Numbered from the stretch's first letter, positions 18,106 to 27,457 are shown. The stretch is DNA of 64,000 bases from UMGS1519 sp050951095 (GCA_050951095.1 JBMNIQ010000003.1:372001-436000); one strand, 5' to 3'. A program made the numbers and translations. The notes: generated from the sequence alone by a model not told the origin.

Positions 18106-20139
18106 ATGCGAAACAGAGTGTGCGGTGTGATAGGAAGAACGGGTACGCGGGTGCGGGCGGTCCGCACGGGGCTGGCGGGCCTTGTGATGGGCACGGCGCT
18201 GGTCCTGGCGCTCGGGCCCGCGTGCGCGCAGGCGGCCGAAGCGACGACGGAAGGCGCCGACGCGTCCTCGGCGGACTCCGTGGAAGCCGCCGCCTCTGAA
18301 AGCGAGTCGTCTGCGGCCACCACATCCGCAGCGGAGGGCGCGTCGTCCGCTGAGCCGGCAACCGGTGCCGAGAGCGCCGGCGGCGCAGGCGGCAATGGCG
18401 AATCGGGCGATGCAGCGTCTTCCGGCGCTTCGGATGCTTCGAATTCGTCGGCGTCTTCCGACTCTTCCGCCAGCACGGATGCGTCGACTTCTGCGGACAA
18501 ATCGGGCGCTGCAGGCGACGCTTCCGATCCGTCCGCATCCATCGAGCTTTCGGCGCCGGTGATCCAGCGCATCGAGGCGCAGAGCAAGGGCGTCCTTCTG
18601 GAGTGGGGCCGTGTTGCGCATGCGGACGGCTACGACATCTACCGGTGGACGGCCGGCACGGACCCGGTTCGGGTCGCGCGCCTGGAATCCCCCTTGCGGC
18701 GCTCATGGACGGACGCAAGCGCCCGGGCGGACACGGCATATTATTATCGGGTAGTGGCATATGCGCAGGTCGAAGGCACCTCGAAGACGGATACGGCATC
18801 AACGGCGGACAGCGCAGCGTCGCAGGGCAGCACGTCCGCGGCGAAAAGCAACGCATTTCCGGCAGATGAAGCGAGCGGCGGCAGCGCGCTGATCGAGCAG
18901 CCTTCGTCGACCGTTTCGTGCCTCACGCTTTCCGCGCCGACGGTGAAGGCATTCTCGAAGAAGACGTCCGCGACAACGGCGAAGGTGTCGTGGACGACGA
19001 ACACCCGCGCCTCGGGCTACCAGGTCCAATATGCCACGGACGCGTTGTTCGCGGCGCAAAAGACCGTCTGGGTCCGCAGTGCGGCGCAAGGGGATGCCGT
19101 GCTGAGCAAGCTCAAGGCGAACCGGACGTATTACGTCCGCGTGCGTGCGTATGCGGATGCGGACGGTTTCCGGTCCTATTCGGCCTGGAGCTCCCGTGCG
19201 TGCGTCCGGGCGAAACAGCGCACGCTCTCGAAGCTCAAGATCGGGAAGAAGACGTTCGAGATCCGGACCGCCGCCCGTCAGAAGGTATACGGCTACGACA
19301 CGCTGCAGGGGTCGTGCAGCGACGGGACGTTCGGCTACTTCGCGCTGTACAACCGCACGAAGGAGAATTGCAAGATCGTGAAGGTGCGCCTTGCGGACGG
19401 CACGGTGGCGAAGGTCTCCGGCGTGCTGGACGTGGCCCATGCGAACGACCTGACGTACAACCCGGACGACCGCATTATCGTTGCGACCCGTTGCACGACG
19501 AATAAGGAGCGCTTCACCGCCATCGACCCGGACGCGCTCGACGTCGTCGGCACGTTCGCCCCGTCGCTGGACGCGCAGGCGTTGGGCATCAGCGAGAAGA
19601 AGCGGGCGCGCATCGCCGGGTTCTCATCCATCGCGTATTGTTCGGCGCGGCAGCAATATGCGGTCGTGACGAAGGGCTGCCGTGACCTGCTGATCCTGGA
19701 CCGCTCGTTCGAGCCCGTTCGCTTCATGGACATACCGCATGAGGAGAATTGCAACTACCAGGGCATCGAGGTGACGGACTCCTACATCAGCCTGTGCCTG
19801 AGCGCGACCGGCAAGGGGCAGACACGCATCATGACGTACACCTGGGACGGCGCATCTATCGGGGCGGTGACGCCGGGCATCGTCGGCGAACTGGAGGGGC
19901 TGTTCATCGCCGGGGGCAGGTGCTATCTGGGCACGTATGTCAGCGCCTACCAGCAGGCGTACCGGAAGGTGAAGGTCGTCAAGCATGTTGTGAAGAAGAA
20001 GCGCGTCACCGTCGTCCGCCTGGTCCATGGCAAGAAGAAGCGCGTGAAGGTTGTCCGCAAGAAGAAGGTGCGCGTGGTGAAGGTGAAGTACGTTCCCTAT
20101 ACCCGCCTGCTGCGCGACAACTACCTGTATCGGATATAG
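18106..20139 (+). CDS. Secreted fibronectin type III protein with Ser/Ala-rich linker and basic C-terminal insert
   Basis: The 677-residue protein starts at the ATG at 18106, behind GGGAGCGGGAG. A signal peptide covers about residues 1-45 (basic start, long hydrophobic core, cut near AQAAEA). Residues 46-145 are a Ser/Ala/Asp-rich linker. Two Fn3-like domains follow, about 150-225 (GYDIYRWTAG, YYYRVVAYA) and 275-370 (GYQVQYATD, YYVRVRAYADADGFRSYSAWS). The remaining 300 residues look like a beta-rich globular or propeller domain. Close to the end a Lys/Val-rich stretch is inserted before the final YTRLLRDNYLYRI strand. No sortase signal or C-terminal anchor is seen. It probably acts at the cell surface; function is unknown. 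Confidence 0.8.
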   Translation: MRNRVCGVIGRTGTRVRAVRTGLAGLVMGTALVLALGPACAQAAEATTEGADASSADSVEAAASESESSAATTSAAEGASSAEPATGAESAGGAGGNGESGDAASSGASDASNSSASSDSSASTDASTSADKSGAAGDASDPSASIELSAPVIQRIEAQSKGVLLEWGRVAHADGYDIYRWTAGTDPVRVARLESPLRRSWTDASARADTAYYYRVVAYAQVEGTSKTDTASTADSAASQGSTSAAKSNAFPADEASGGSALIEQPSSTVSCLTLSAPTVKAFSKKTSATTAKVSWTTNTRASGYQVQYATDALFAAQKTVWVRSAAQGDAVLSKLKANRTYYVRVRAYADADGFRSYSAWSSRACVRAKQRTLSKLKIGKKTFEIRTAARQKVYGYDTLQGSCSDGTFGYFALYNRTKENCKIVKVRLADGTVAKVSGVLDVAHANDLTYNPDDRIIVATRCTTNKERFTAIDPDALDVVGTFAPSLDAQALGISEKKRARIAGFSSIAYCSARQQYAVVTKGCRDLLILDRSFEPVRFMDIPHEENCNYQGIEVTDSYISLCLSATGKGQTRIMTYTWDGASIGAVTPGIVGELEGLFIAGGRCYLGTYVSAYQQAYRKVKVVKHVVKKKRVTVVRLVHGKKKRVKVVRKKKVRVVKVKYVPYTRLLRDNYLYRI

Positions 20140-20382
20140 CCTCAATCCGGCAGCGCGCAGCGCGGCGTGGGCGCGCCGCCGTCGTGCCGGCGCCATGATG
20201 GGGCAAGCCCACCGCCCGCATGCCGGCGGGGAAGGGGCGCTCGCCGTGCCGCTCCGTCCGCAGGCCCGCAGTTCTTCGGCGCGAAGAACACCCATGCTAT
20301 AGTGAACGGGTTTGCGCCCCGGTGGCAGCCGGCCGGGGCATCTGCGGAACGGTTCGGCTGGCGATGCGGGGAAGGGAGCCCG

Positions 20383-21321
20383 ATGGATCGGATGCGGGGA
20401 ACGGTGCTGTTGCTGGGCGCCGCTCTGGTTTGGGGCATGGCATTCGCATTCCAGACGCAGGCCTCCGGAAGCATCGGGCCGTTCTCGTTCGTGGCCGCGA
20501 AGAGCGCGCTGGCGGCAGGTGCATTGGGCATCGTTGCGGCCATCAGGCATTTCGCGACAGGCAAGCCGACGGCGGCGCAGGAATCGTTCGCAGCGGTGGC
20601 GGCGGATTCGAATTCCCGGAAGGCGCTGGTCATCGGCGGCATTGCGTGCGGCATCGCGCTGTTTGCAGCCGACAACCTGCAGCAGGCCGGCATCACCGCC
20701 TATCCCGCGGATGCGGCGGCGTCCGGGCGGGCCGGATTCCTGACCGCCACGTATGTGGTCATGGCTTCCCTGGCTTCGCCGTTCCTGGGAAAGAAGATCC
20801 ATCCCGTGGTGTTCGCGGCGGCGGGCGTCTGCATCGTCGGCATGTACCTGCTGTGCCTGTCGGGCGGCATCGACGGCGTGTATGCGGGCGACCTCATCTG
20901 CCTGGCGGGCGCCGTCTTCTACACGGTCCATCTGTTCATCATCGACCGCTTCGCGAAATGCGATCCGGTGAAGCTGACGATGCTGCAGTTCGTCACGAGC
21001 GCCGTCGTCTCCGGCATCGCGGCGGCCGTTTTCGAGCATCCGGCGCCCGACGTGTTCCTGGGGGCGCTAGGACCGCTGCTGTATGTCGGCGTGATATCCG
21101 GCGGCGTGGGCTATACGCTGCAAACGGCCGGGCAGCGGTATGCGGATCCGGCCGTAGCCGCCATCGTCATGAGCCTGGAGTCCGTGTTCGCGGCAGTGGG
21201 CGGATGGCTGCTGCTGGGCGAGGTGCTCGGCGGACGCGAGCTGCTGGGATGTGCGCTCATGTTCGCCGCCGTGCTGTTGGCGCAGGTGCCGGAGTTGGCG
21301 AAGGGCAGCGCGAAGTCGTAG
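20383..21321 (+). CDS. EamA/DMT-family transporter
   Basis: The 312-residue protein has ten hydrophobic segments in two EamA repeats: GAALVWGMAFAFQTQA at the start and LGPLLYVGVISGGVGYTLQT in the second half. The closing SLESVFAAVGGWLLLGE is the typical DMT signature. Members usually export amino acids, nucleosides or other metabolites, and the substrate here is unknown. The ATG at 20383 follows GGGGAAGGGAG; a TATAGT -10-like box lies at 20298-20303. The gene is convergent with the SGNH hydrolase, only 11 bases away. Confidence 0.92.
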   Translation: MDRMRGTVLLLGAALVWGMAFAFQTQASGSIGPFSFVAAKSALAAGALGIVAAIRHFATGKPTAAQESFAAVAADSNSRKALVIGGIACGIALFAADNLQQAGITAYPADAAASGRAGFLTATYVVMASLASPFLGKKIHPVVFAAAGVCIVGMYLLCLSGGIDGVYAGDLICLAGAVFYTVHLFIIDRFAKCDPVKLTMLQFVTSAVVSGIAAAVFEHPAPDVFLGALGPLLYVGVISGGVGYTLQTAGQRYADPAVAAIVMSLESVFAAVGGWLLLGEVLGGRELLGCALMFAAVLLAQVPELAKGSAKS

Positions 21322-21332
21322 GCTGGGCTTCC

Positions 21333-21989
21333 TCAGCGCGCCGGTCCGTCCTGGATGGTCTGCGCCAGCACGTGCGCGGCCAATTGCGAGCCGCATTCGT
21401 TCGGATGGCAGCCGTCTGCTGCGTACAGATTCCGGCGTGCGGCCTGCGTGAAGAACGCCGTGCCGACGTCGGCGAGCAGCGCGTCGTTCTCCCGCGCCGC
21501 CTGCACGTAGGCATCATGGAGCGCTTCGTAGCATTCCCGATAGCCCACGCCCAGCTTCGCCAGCCGCGCGCAGCCTTCCTTATAGGCCCACGTGGCATAG
21601 AACACGGGCATGGCGCCGATGGCCCGGATCTGCGCGCAGAGCCTTCTGCTGCTTTCTTGGAAGCGCGCCGGGCTTGTGATGGGTCCGTTGCTCATCTCCT
21701 GCAGCACCACGAAGTTCCACGGCTCCTTCGCGAACGCCCGTTGCGTGGCCGCGCCCATCTTCGTCTGCGGATTCAGATGTTCGGCCAAGCGCGCACCGCC
21801 GCGCGTGTGCGCGACGACGACGGCGGCGTTCCGTCCGCCCAACCGGTCTTCCAGCAGATGGGGCAAGTCGTTTGCGGACGTGAAGCTGTTTCCCAGCATG
21901 AGCACGCGCAGCCTGCCGTCTGCCTGACGGGCATCGTGCCGATCATGTCCGCGTTCCGAAGCGGCCGTGGTGTTTTCCCGGCGCTCCAT
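21333..21989 (-). CDS. SGNH/GDSL-type hydrolase
   Basis: The 218-residue protein has block I LMLGNSFTSAND with nucleophile Ser35 (a GNSFT variant of GDSL) and a C-terminal DGCHPNECGSQLAA block near residue 200 that supplies the Asp and His. These proteins are esterases, lipases or deacetylases. No signal peptide is apparent; the first 25 residues are polar, so it is probably cytoplasmic. The ATG overlaps the helicase stop codon as TGATG, which suggests translational coupling to the upstream helicase although no functional link is obvious. The substrate cannot be predicted. Confidence 0.8.
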   Translation of the reverse strand: MERRENTTAASERGHDRHDARQADGRLRVLMLGNSFTSANDLPHLLEDRLGGRNAAVVVAHTRGGARLAEHLNPQTKMGAATQRAFAKEPWNFVVLQEMSNGPITSPARFQESSRRLCAQIRAIGAMPVFYATWAYKEGCARLAKLGVGYRECYEALHDAYVQAARENDALLADVGTAFFTQAARRNLYAADGCHPNECGSQLAAHVLAQTIQDGPAR

Positions 21990-24697
21990 CAGGCATCCTC
22001 CGCCTGCCCGGCGGCGGATTCGCTGCCGGCCTGCTCCTCGGCATCGTCCATCAGGTCCTCGATGAAGCCCACGCGGTAGTTCGCGAACACGGCTTCGCCC
22101 TCTTCCTGCGTGGCATCCAGGTCAACATCCGCCCTGATGCCAAAGTCGCGGTCGCCGTTCTCATCGCTGAATGTCTGGTGCACGTGCCAGACATGGTCCG
22201 TCTTCTCGTCGTCCTCGTCGATGGACAGGAACGACCAGGAACGTGCATCGGCATCCAGCAGTATCTCCTCGTGGACGGAGAAGTACGCGTCCAGGCTCTG
22301 CTCCCAGCGCGCGGCCGTCCAGCCCCAGTCGCCGTCGAGTTCGCCCAGCTCCCGCGTCTTCTGCCGCGCTGCCAGCTGCACGCGTGCGAACAGCGCGTTG
22401 CGCACGAGCACGGTCAGGCCGCGGCGGTCGTGCACCACCACGTCCGCGGCCTCGGGTGCCGCGGCGTTCAGGCCCGCTTCGTCCTGCTCTCCCGCGCCGG
22501 CCCATTCGTCCACCAAGCTGGAGTCAACCGTACGCACGACCAGGCTCAGCCAGGCGATGATGTCCTCCAGCTGCTCGTTGCGCTTCGACGCGGGCAGCGT
22601 GCGGTCCAGCGCATGGTAGGCGTCCGACAGGTAGCGCAGCAGCAGGCCCTCGCTGCGCGCGATGTTGTAGCGCGCCACGTAGCCTTTGAAATCGTCCGCG
22701 TTCTCCACCATGTCGCGCAGGATGCTCTTCGGCGAAAGCTCGTAGTCGCGCGCCCACGGGATGGCCTCGCAGTACTGCGCGAACGCCTGGTCCAGCAGGT
22801 CCTTCAGCGGCATGGGGTACGTGACTTCCTGCAGACGGTCCATGCGCTCGTCGTAATCCAGGCCCTCGGCCTTCATGCGCTCCAGGGCGCGCGTGCGTTC
22901 CTGCCGCTGCTGTGCGCGGAGAATCTGACGCGGGTCCTCCAACGTGGCCTCCACCAGGGAGATCACGTCCAGCGCGTACGTCTCGCTCTCGGGGTCAAGC
23001 AGCTCTACGGCCGCCAGCATGAACGGCGAGAGCGGCTGATCCAGGGCAAGGTCGTCCGGCATCTCCACCGTCAGGAAGTAATCCGTGCCGCCGTCTTCGT
23101 TCGTCTCGTGCTCCACGACGTCCGCTGCTTCCAGCGTGTCGAAGATCTCGTCGGCGCGCGTGTACAGCGCCAGCTTCTGCTCATCGGTCTGCAGGCTGTC
23201 CGCAATCAGCATGCGGATGCGCGTCCAGGCGTCGCCGCCCTGGCAGACCTCGTTCAGCACCATGGAGTGCGTGATGCGCAGACGCGGATGCAGCGTCTCC
23301 GGCACGGCGGAGATCAGGCGCTCGAAGTTCTGCTTGCTCCAGCCCACGAAGCCCTTCGGCGGGGTTTTCGCATGGGCCTTCTTCGCCTTCTTCGGGTCGC
23401 CGCCGGCCTTGCGCAACGCGCGCGCCTTCTCGATGTCGTATTCCGTTGCCTGGGCGATGACCACGCCCTCCGTGTCGAAGCCGCTTCTGCCGGCGCGTCC
23501 GGCAATCTGATGGAACTCGCGGGCGTTCAGGCGCCGCATCTTCGTGCCGTCGTATTTCGCCAGCGCCGTCAGCACCACGGTGTGGATGGGCACGTTGATG
23601 CCCACGCCCAGCGTGTCCGTGCCGCAGATGACGGGCAGCAGTCCCTGCTGCGCCAGCTTCTCCACCAGCAGGCGGTAACGCGGCAGCATGCCGGCATGAT
23701 GCACGCCCACGCCCGAAAGCAGCAGGCGGCGCAGCGTCTTGCCGAAGGCCGTGGTGAAGCGCGTGCCCTTGATGGCCTCCTTGATGGCCTGGCGCTGCTC
23801 CTTCGTGGACACGCCGTAGCTGGACAGCGCCTGGGCGCTCTTCAGTGCGGCGTCCTGCGCGAAATGCACGACGTAGATGGGGGCTTCCTCGGCGCGCAGC
23901 GCCAGCTCGATGGTGGCTTCCAGGTTCGTGTCCACCCATTCGTAGCGCAGCGGCACCGGGCGCGGCGCATCCGCGATGATGTCCGCATCCGCGCCCGTCT
24001 TCTCCTCCAGCTTCCCGGCGATGGCCGTCATGTCGCCCAGCGTTGCGCTCATCAGCAGGAACTGCGTATGGGGCAGCGTCAGCAGTGGCACCTGCCATGC
24101 CCAGCCGCGGTCCGGGTCGCTGAAGAAATGGAACTCGTCCATGGCCACGCAGCCGATGTCGGCGTCCTCGCCGCCGCGCAGCGCGTCGTTCGCCAGGATC
24201 TCGGCCGTGCAGCAGATGATGGGGGCGCTGCTGTTGATGGTGCTGTCGCCGGTGATCATGCCCACGTTGTCGCGGCCGAATACGTCCACCAGGTTGAAGA
24301 ACTTTTCGCTGACCAGCGCTTTTATAGGGGCGGTGTAGTAGGCGCGCCGATTCGTGCACACGGCCAGGAAGCACATGCCCAGCGCGACGAGCGACTTGCC
24401 CGAACCGGTAGGGGTGCCCAGCACCACGTGGTCGCCCACGACGAGGCTCATCAGCGCCTCCTCCTGATGCGGCCACAGCTCGATGCCGCGCTGTGACGTC
24501 CAGTCCAGGAACAGGTCCAGCGCTTCCTCGGGGTCGATGTCCGGCCATTCGTCGGGATCGTCCGGCCAGGGTATCAGCGCGCCCAGGCTTCCGGGCGCCG
24601 CGGCGTTGTATGCGCCGTCTTCCGCTTCGGCGCGCTCCGGGGCGGAGGCGGTGTCTGCTGCGGTTGCCGGCGTTTCGTTAGAAGGGGTAAGGGGCAT
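21989..24697 (-). CDS. DEAD/DEAH-box (Ski2-like) helicase with C-terminal DUF3516
   Basis: The 902-residue protein has a disordered acidic N-terminus (1-55). The superfamily 2 motifs are: Walker A GTPTGSGKS at 94-102, Walker B MDEFHFF, motif III SAT, and motif VI QIAGRAGRSGFDTEG. The Ski2/Brr2-like GVGINVPIHTVVLT motif precedes motif VI. The rest matches DUF3516, found in actinobacterial helicases of this type. It probably remodels RNA or DNA in the cytoplasm; the role in bacteria is not established. The start is the ATG at 24697. It overlaps and is followed by the SGNH hydrolase gene. Confidence 0.9.
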   Translation of the reverse strand: MPLTPSNETPATAADTASAPERAEAEDGAYNAAAPGSLGALIPWPDDPDEWPDIDPEEALDLFLDWTSQRGIELWPHQEEALMSLVVGDHVVLGTPTGSGKSLVALGMCFLAVCTNRRAYYTAPIKALVSEKFFNLVDVFGRDNVGMITGDSTINSSAPIICCTAEILANDALRGGEDADIGCVAMDEFHFFSDPDRGWAWQVPLLTLPHTQFLLMSATLGDMTAIAGKLEEKTGADADIIADAPRPVPLRYEWVDTNLEATIELALRAEEAPIYVVHFAQDAALKSAQALSSYGVSTKEQRQAIKEAIKGTRFTTAFGKTLRRLLLSGVGVHHAGMLPRYRLLVEKLAQQGLLPVICGTDTLGVGINVPIHTVVLTALAKYDGTKMRRLNAREFHQIAGRAGRSGFDTEGVVIAQATEYDIEKARALRKAGGDPKKAKKAHAKTPPKGFVGWSKQNFERLISAVPETLHPRLRITHSMVLNEVCQGGDAWTRIRMLIADSLQTDEQKLALYTRADEIFDTLEAADVVEHETNEDGGTDYFLTVEMPDDLALDQPLSPFMLAAVELLDPESETYALDVISLVEATLEDPRQILRAQQRQERTRALERMKAEGLDYDERMDRLQEVTYPMPLKDLLDQAFAQYCEAIPWARDYELSPKSILRDMVENADDFKGYVARYNIARSEGLLLRYLSDAYHALDRTLPASKRNEQLEDIIAWLSLVVRTVDSSLVDEWAGAGEQDEAGLNAAAPEAADVVVHDRRGLTVLVRNALFARVQLAARQKTRELGELDGDWGWTAARWEQSLDAYFSVHEEILLDADARSWSFLSIDEDDEKTDHVWHVHQTFSDENGDRDFGIRADVDLDATQEEGEAVFANYRVGFIEDLMDDAEEQAGSESAAGQAEDA

Positions 24698-25041
24698 GCG
24701 TGTATCGCTTTCTCATGAAGGGTGTTCGTATGGGGTGTTGTCTCTGCAAGCATACCGCACGCGCTGCAGCCGTCAGCGCGGGATCATCCGCGCTTCGAGC
24801 CCTGGCGCCTGATGCCGCCCTTATGGCCGGCGGCTTTATTCGGGCCGATGCCCCGGCCGGCGCGCTGGTCGCGCGGCGTGCGACAGCCCGCAGCAGCCGG
24901 GCGGTTCCGCGGTGGAAGATCTCCCTTGCGATGCGATCGATTTGTCATGCTCCTGCTTTCATTTGCGCCTATTTCACGCCCTGAATCTTACAATGGATTC
25001 AGGCAACGGAAAATCCGTCTCGAAATACGGAGGTGGTCTCT
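24698..25041. other. Intergenic region upstream of the DUF362 gene
   Basis: This is 344 bases between divergent genes. Most is G+C-rich with no gene-like frame on either strand. The last 100 bases become A+T-richer and contain TACAAT at 24989-24994 inside an 8-bp inverted repeat (listed separately), then GGAGG just before the DUF362 start. No promoter for the helicase was recognised. Confidence 0.5.
24980..25003 (+). promoter_or_regulatory. Inverted repeat around a -10 box upstream of DUF362
   Basis: CCTGAATC and GATTCAGG are perfect 8-bp arms separated by 8 bases; the -10-like TACAAT (24989-24994) lies in the spacer. A repressor bound here would cover the promoter. The bound protein is unknown, and no clear -35 box is visible. 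Confidence 0.5.
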
Positions 25042-26043
25042 ATGGCTTTGCAGGGATTGTCGGTCCCGGCGAATGGCAACCGCTACGTTCCCTACGGCGA
25101 ACGCGCGGGCAACGAATCGATCGTCTACTTCACGCGCGACCTGTCTGCGGCGGGGCTGCGCGCGGCGTACGAGAACGTCAACGCCGGCATCTGCGGCAAG
25201 GTGGGTGTGAAGCTGCATACGGGGGAGAAGAACGGCCCGAACATCATCCCGCGCCCCTGGGTGAGGGAGTTCATGGAGCGGGAAGTGCCCGGCGCGCATA
25301 TCGTGGAGACGAACACGTACTACGCCGGGGACCGCTATACCACCGAGCAGCATCGCGAGACGCTGAACGTGAACGGATGGGACTTCGCCACCGTCGACAT
25401 CATGGACGAATTCGGCACGGCGCTGCTGCCCGTCGAAGGCGGGAAGTGGTTCAAGCAGATGTCGGTGGGCGCGAACATGCTCAATTACGATTCGCTTGTG
25501 GTGCTCACGCATTTCAAGGGCCATACGCAGGGCGGCTTCGGCGGCTCGAATAAGAACATCGGCATCGGGTGCGCCGACGGCCGTGTGGGCAAGGCGTGGA
25601 TCCATACCACGCCCGACCAGCCGGATCAGTGGGACATCGCGGCCGAGGAATTCATGGAGCGTATGACGGAGTCGGCGAAGGCGACGGCGGATTATTTCCG
25701 CGGGCGCATCGTGTACGTGAATGTGATGCGGAACATGTCGGTGAGCTGCGATTGCGAGGGCACGTCCGCCCAGCCCGTGGTCACGCCGAACGTGGGCATC
25801 CTGGCTTCGACGGACATTCTGGCCATCGACCAGGCGTGCGTCGACCTGGTGTATGCCATGACGCCGGAGCAGAACCACGACCTGGTAGAGCGCATCGAGA
25901 GCCGCCACGGCCTGCGCCAGCTTTCGTACATGAAGGAGCTGGGCATGGGCAACGACCGGTATGTGCTCATCGACTTGGACCACGGTCGGGAACGCATATG
26001 GCCGCGCGATGCGGTGGCCGACGTCGTGCCGTTCGAAGGGTAG
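25042..26043 (+). CDS. DUF362 domain-containing protein
   Basis: This is a 333-residue protein. ATG 25042 is chosen over an in-frame GTG at 25033 because ACGGAGGTGG lies at the correct spacing. DUF362 hallmarks are present: KVGVKLHTGEKNGPN near residue 55, a Tyr/Asn-rich ETNTYYAGDR block, THFKGHTQGGFGGSNKNIGIGCA near 155-180, and ILASTDILAIDQACVDLVY. Unlike many DUF362 proteins it has no appended 4Fe-4S ferredoxin domain. The family is common in anaerobes and its biochemical role is unknown. It has its own promoter-like region. Confidence 0.85.
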   Translation: MALQGLSVPANGNRYVPYGERAGNESIVYFTRDLSAAGLRAAYENVNAGICGKVGVKLHTGEKNGPNIIPRPWVREFMEREVPGAHIVETNTYYAGDRYTTEQHRETLNVNGWDFATVDIMDEFGTALLPVEGGKWFKQMSVGANMLNYDSLVVLTHFKGHTQGGFGGSNKNIGIGCADGRVGKAWIHTTPDQPDQWDIAAEEFMERMTESAKATADYFRGRIVYVNVMRNMSVSCDCEGTSAQPVVTPNVGILASTDILAIDQACVDLVYAMTPEQNHDLVERIESRHGLRQLSYMKELGMGNDRYVLIDLDHGRERIWPRDAVADVVPFEG

Positions 26044-26199
26044 GACGGGGCCCGCATGGCGCCGGGCGGGGTTGCCGGTTACCTTCGGGTAACCAGCGCA
26101 CTTCAAGATGCCTACTTCCTTTTCGAACGGCGCCACGATACGGTACAGCCAAGGAAAACGAACAGCGGCGGCATTCGCCGCATGAGAACGGAGGATGAA

Positions 26200-26607
26200 A
26201 TGGACGCAATGCAGCGCATTCATGACGAACTGGCGGGATATGACGTGTTCTACCTGGCTACGGTAGACGGCGACAAGCCGGCTATTCGTCCTATCGGCAT
26301 GCACGAGATGTACGAAGGCAGGGAATGGTTCGGCGTCGGCACGTTCAAGAGCGTCTACCGGCAGTTGCAGGTGAATCCTCATCTGCAGATTGTCGCATGC
26401 AAGGGCCCGAAATGGATCCGCATCTCCGGCGACGCGGAATTCACCGATGACCCGAAGGTCGCGGAGTACTGCCTGGACCAGAACCCGGAGCTGAAGAAGA
26501 TCTACAACGAGGAGACGGGCAACAAGATGGGCTGCTTCACGTTGAAGAACGGCCATGTGGAACTGGTTCCCATGGTCATGGGCGCACAGGAGGAGTTCGA
26601 CTTCTAA
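26200..26607 (+). CDS. Pyridoxamine 5'-phosphate oxidase-like (FMN-binding split barrel) protein
   Basis: The 135-residue protein has the small PNPOx-like fold: YDVFYLATVDGDKPAIRPIG early on is the usual first strands and phosphate-binding region, followed by VGTFKSVYRQLQVNPHLQIVAC and WIRISGDAEFTDDP. Such proteins bind flavin or related cofactors; most are not true PdxH enzymes. The ATG at 26200 was chosen because GGAGG (26190-26194) is correctly spaced; an ATG at 26182 has no such site. It has no operon partner. Confidence 0.85.
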   Translation: MDAMQRIHDELAGYDVFYLATVDGDKPAIRPIGMHEMYEGREWFGVGTFKSVYRQLQVNPHLQIVACKGPKWIRISGDAEFTDDPKVAEYCLDQNPELKKIYNEETGNKMGCFTLKNGHVELVPMVMGAQEEFDF

Positions 26608-26725
26608 TCAGTCGGGACTTGCAAGCTGTCAGCAGGGATTCCCCAATGCTCGGAGGAAACGGGATACGACTGGAGCCGTCCCGCCGCCGGGCTTGGGGAT
26701 GTTTCGTATCGGGGAGTCGCGGTAA

Positions 26726-27163
26726 TCAGGCACCGACGGGTTCACCGTACTCGCGCAGCATGGCATCTCGGTTGACGACCCATTGCTTTCCGTATTTGCG
26801 GGCATCCACTCCCGGTACGATCTTGCCGTACGCGATGGCCTTGCGCAGCGTAGACTCGCTCAGGCCCCATAGATCGCTGGCATCCGAGAACGACATGAGT
26901 CCGTCGAAGGGCGTCTTCACCTCGTTTCCGTTCTCCCACAGCTCATCGCAGGAGAGATCGAGGTCGTCGTTCCAGACAATGCCGTATCCGCCCTGGTCAA
27001 CTTCGACGCTTTCGAAGAGCGCCCCATTCTCCAGCGCTTCGAAAGCGGGAAAGCGCCGCTCGAGCGGCTTCACATCGTAGATTTTCGTGGTTCCGTTCAT
27101 GAACTGTACACTCAGCTTCATGTTCGGAAGGGGCGCGACGTCCTTCACCTTGTGAAACATCAT
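26726..27163 (-). CDS. DUF2442 protein with C-terminal helix-turn-helix region
   Basis: The 145-residue protein has an N-terminal DUF2442-like part (residues 1-75, with LPNMKLSVQFMNGTTKIYDVKPL and GYGIVWNDDLDLSCDELWENG). A second part reads FSDASDLWGLSESTLRKAIAYGKIVPGVDARKYG, a MerR/excisionase-style DNA-binding helix pattern. It starts 11 bases after the DUF4160 gene. DUF4160 and DUF2442 proteins are commonly encoded as neighbours and are sometimes suspected to be toxin-antitoxin-like, which is unproven. Its DNA-binding part makes it the likely autoregulator of the palindrome at 27458. Confidence 0.75.
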   Translation of the reverse strand: MMFHKVKDVAPLPNMKLSVQFMNGTTKIYDVKPLERRFPAFEALENGALFESVEVDQGGYGIVWNDDLDLSCDELWENGNEVKTPFDGLMSFSDASDLWGLSESTLRKAIAYGKIVPGVDARKYGKQWVVNRDAMLREYGEPVGA

Positions 27164-27174
27164 CGTGAGCCTCC

Positions 27175-27429
27175 TTAGTCGAGCGGTTCGATCTTTCTGA
27201 ATTCCTGTGTTTCCCAGATCTTAATAAACTCGGAACGATGAATGCCAATCCACTCGCGCACCATGTCGGCGGCGCGCGCAGGCAGGTGGCCATCGATTAT
27301 CTTGCCCGTCTTGATATCGAACGCAGCAGTGTCCTCGCCGTATATCGCATGAACGTGCGGCGGGTTGTGCTCTGATCCCAAGAAATACATGCGGATAACT
27401 ATTCCGTAGAATCTTGCAAGTGTTGGCAT
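27175..27429 (-). CDS. DUF4160 domain-containing protein
   Basis: This 84-residue protein is the full length for the family. The characteristic block MYFLGSEHNPPHVHAIYGEDTAAFDI spans the core (quoted only as a whole segment near residues 14-39), with conserved His-Pro-Pro-His-Val-His spacing, then AADMVREWIGIHRSEFIKIW. The ATG at 27429 follows AAGGGAA. It is the first gene of a two-gene unit with DUF2442. A -10-like TATTAT and a palindrome lie immediately upstream. Function is unknown. Confidence 0.85.
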   Translation of the reverse strand: MPTLARFYGIVIRMYFLGSEHNPPHVHAIYGEDTAAFDIKTGKIIDGHLPARAADMVREWIGIHRSEFIKIWETQEFRKIEPLD

Positions 27430-27457
27430 CTAAGTTCCCTTCGTTATGTTCGATAAT

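Noticed and set aside
22178..24496. 772-codon plus-strand frame opposite the helicase
   Set aside because: Another antisense shadow; composition is biased to Arg, His, Val and Ala and shows no motif.
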